A stretch of DNA of 64,000 nucleotides from Shewanella sp. KT0246 (lineage in GTDB: Bacteria; Pseudomonadota; Gammaproteobacteria; Enterobacterales; Shewanellaceae). Below are positions 62,745 to 64,000 of this stretch, in pieces. The stretch is from the NCBI RefSeq assembly GCF_019654955.1, contig NZ_BPEV01000028.1:1-64000 (forward strand), written 5' to 3'. A model generated the notes under the pieces. That model worked only from the letters and a program-made list of their open reading frames with translations. It searched no databases and had not been told where the DNA came from. Numbering within the stretch: position 1 is the stretch's first letter; each line of letters starts with the position of its first letter. A program made the translations under genes and the position numbers.

Positions 62745-63080
62745 TTAAACCACATATCGGATATAAAAACCTGCCGCCAATGATACTAACAACAATAATG
62801 GAATATTCACCCAATACTCAATTTTTCTAGCGGTTTGTGCATAATAATTAACTGCTAAGTTAACCAAGCTTATCCCAGCACACCACCAAATCAAATACTC
62901 AAGTTTGATTGTTAATACAGGGTCCCAATCTAAACGCACCTCAACACCTTGGCTTAAAAAGTAACCTACAGCCCGATCAGGTCTAGCTTCACCGAATACA
63001 ACCAAAGCATAAACCGCCAAAGACCAACCAGCAATGGAAAGGACAGCCAATACAATTTGCAAAATTTTAGTTTTGGACAT
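62745..63080 (-). CDS. small multi-helix membrane protein
   Basis: A 111-residue protein with three or four hydrophobic segments: about 7-29 (KILQIVLAVLSIAGWSLAVYALVVF), 57-76 (LEYLIWWCAGISLVNLAVNY) and 90-109. The loop after the first helix contains GEARPDRAVGYFLSQGVEVRLDWDP, an extracytoplasmic-looking polar stretch. I recognise no family, but similar short proteins are common beside asnS in marine gammaproteobacteria as far as I recall. It has a normal ATG start. It lies between a plus-strand Nudix gene and asnS and is probably a single-gene unit. Confidence 0.6.
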   Translation of the reverse strand: MSKTKILQIVLAVLSIAGWSLAVYALVVFGEARPDRAVGYFLSQGVEVRLDWDPVLTIKLEYLIWWCAGISLVNLAVNYYAQTARKIEYWVNIPLLLLVSLAAGFYIRYVV

Positions 63081-63250
63081 TTAACCACCTACATCATCAA
63101 GATGATAATAAAATATACTCTTTCATCATACGCTTACAAGTCTATTTAAAGATCAATTAGAAGATATTTTTAGCTTTTTAAGGATGTTTTAAAGTATTAA
63201 AACGCTAATAACGTTAAAAGTTGGCGAATTATCTTGTTATAAGGGGTTTT

Positions 63251-63269
63251 TCGGCTTGTGAAAAGCCGA
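63251..63269 (+). other. hairpin in the asnS leader
   Basis: TCGGCTT (63251-63257) pairs with AAGCCGA (63263-63269), 60 bases before the asnS ATG. There is no T-run, so it is not a terminator; it may be a leader structure. Confidence 0.35.
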
Positions 63270-63328
63270 TATCAAGGTAATATAAAGCACTTATTTATAT
63301 CATTGATCCATTGGAGAACTAAGCAACA

Positions 63329-64000
63329 ATGAGCATTACATCTGTCGCTTCTGTATTTAAAGGTGACTTCGCGATTGGTTCGCAAGTTACAGTACGTGGT
63401 TGGGTTCGCTCTCGCCGCGATTCTAAAGCTGGTATTTCTTTCCTAGCTGTTTATGACGGTTCATGCTTTGATCCTATTCAAGGCGTTGTTCCGAATAATT
63501 TAGATAATTATACTGAAGAAGTGCTTAAGCTTACTGCTGGTTGTTCAGTGATTATGACTGGTGAAGTCGTTGAGTCTCCAGGTAAAGGTCAAGCATACGA
63601 AATGCAAGTGACAAAAGTTGAAGTGACAGGTTTTGTTGAAGATCCTGATACTTACCCAATGGCTGCTAAGCGTCACTCAATTGAGTACCTTCGCGAACTT
63701 GCTCATTTACGCCCACGCACAAACATCATTGGTGCAGTTGCCCGTGTTCGTAACTGTCTATCTCAAGCTATTCACCGTTTTTATAACGAACAAGGTTACA
63801 TCTGGGTTTCAACCCCGCTAATCACTGCTTCAGATACTGAAGGCGCTGGTGAAATGTTCCGTGTATCGACTTTAGATATGGAAAACTTACCGCGCACTGA
63901 TAAAGGTGAAGTTGATTTTGCTGAAGACTTTTTCGGTAAAGAATCTTTCTTAACGGTTTCAGGCCAGTTGAATGCAGAAACATACGCTTGTGCTCTTTCT
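63329..64000 (+). CDS. asnS: asparaginyl-tRNA synthetase AsnS, 5' part (cut by the window edge)
   Basis: Open from ATG at 63329 to the end of the window, 224 codons with no stop. The start [14 protein letters not shown] is followed by the anticodon-binding OB-fold (about residues 15-100: [28 protein letters not shown]). The class II catalytic domain then begins: [29 protein letters not shown], and the motif near residue 170 reads [18 protein letters not shown], as in bacterial AsnRS. The enzyme charges tRNA-Asn with asparagine. GGAG lies about 13 bases before the ATG. The remaining roughly 240 residues should continue past 64000. Confidence 0.95.
   Translation, partial: MSITSVASVFKGDFAIGSQVTVRGWVRSRRDSKAGISFLAVYDGSCFDPIQGVVPNNLDNYTEEVLKLTAGCSVIMTGEVVESPGKGQAYEMQVTKVEVTGFVEDPDTYPMAAKRHSIEYLRELAHLRPRTNIIGAVARVRNCLSQAIHRFYNEQGYIWVSTPLITASDTEGAGEMFRVSTLDMENLPRTDKGEVDFAEDFFGKESFLTVSGQLNAETYACALS

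Noticed and set aside
1..64000. CRISPR arrays, insertion sequences, prophage genes or integrases
   Set aside because: No transposase, integrase or phage-type protein is among the genes, and the only direct repeats are short tandem units, not spaced CRISPR repeats.

Overview
The window reads as a chromosomal segment of a marine gammaproteobacterium, most likely a cold-adapted Shewanella. The evidence is the overall gene complement (a VC2046/SO_2500-type protein, rhombosortase beside queC, a Pseudoalteromonas-type chloride-dependent alpha-amylase, several S9 peptidases, and malQ-glgB-glgX-glgP-glgC-glgA in that order) together with a visibly A+T-rich base composition. I see no insertion sequence, prophage, CRISPR array or integrase. 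Most of the window is ordinary core and shell genome.

Layout, left to right. 1-5.7 kb: a 46-residue single-helix protein, smrA, a secreted NTF2-like protein, a YchJ-type SEC-C protein, a GAF-PAS-GGDEF-EAL protein and two small conserved proteins. 5.7-6.1 kb: three identical tRNA-Tyr genes in tandem. 6.4-9.9 kb: a PLP enzyme of the cysteine synthase fold, divergent queE/queC (queuosine precursor synthesis) and rhombosortase. 9.9-13.8 kb: an unrecognised two-helix membrane protein with a SET-domain protein, a GNAT, a PaiB homologue with an in-frame stop near its N-terminus, and a Nudix hydrolase. 13.8-18.9 kb: an NhaC-type antiporter divergent from an Lrp-type regulator, an NSS transporter and a CPA-type antiporter. 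19-27 kb: a second-type RsgA GTPase, two GNATs, an S9 lipoprotein peptidase, a small-membrane-protein/phospholipase-A2-like pair and a secreted alpha-amylase with a LacI-family-type operator upstream. 27-34 kb: a seven-gene operon moxR-DUF58-DUF4381-batA-batB-TPR-batD, with overlapping start and stop signals at nearly every junction. 34-46.5 kb: VanZ-like protein, racemase, GFA protein, amidohydrolase, two more S9 peptidases, tRNA-Ser(GGA), MarC, a 48-residue basic protein and class I fumarase. 46.7-62 kb: pabB, a Zur-type regulator and the six-gene glycogen cluster on the minus strand. 62-64 kb: a CoA-pyrophosphatase-type Nudix protein, a small membrane protein and the 5' part of asnS, cut by the window edge.

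The carbohydrate genes form a coherent set. The secreted amylase would release maltodextrins outside the cell; MalQ, GlgP and GlgX would process glucans inside; GlgC, GlgA and GlgB would make glycogen. The glycogen genes are closely spaced, and the only clear hairpin plus U-tract inside the cluster lies between glgC and glgA. The MoxR/Bat operon is the best example of a multi-component assembly here.

I found no unambiguous new multi-gene system. The items most worth following are the disrupted PaiB start, the 54-residue membrane protein coupled to the PLA2-like secreted protein, the SET-domain/membrane-protein pair, several genes shorter than 60 codons, and a recurrent 15-bp-period repeat pattern seen in malQ, glgA and the moxR leader. 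All family assignments are made by reading the sequence without database searches.
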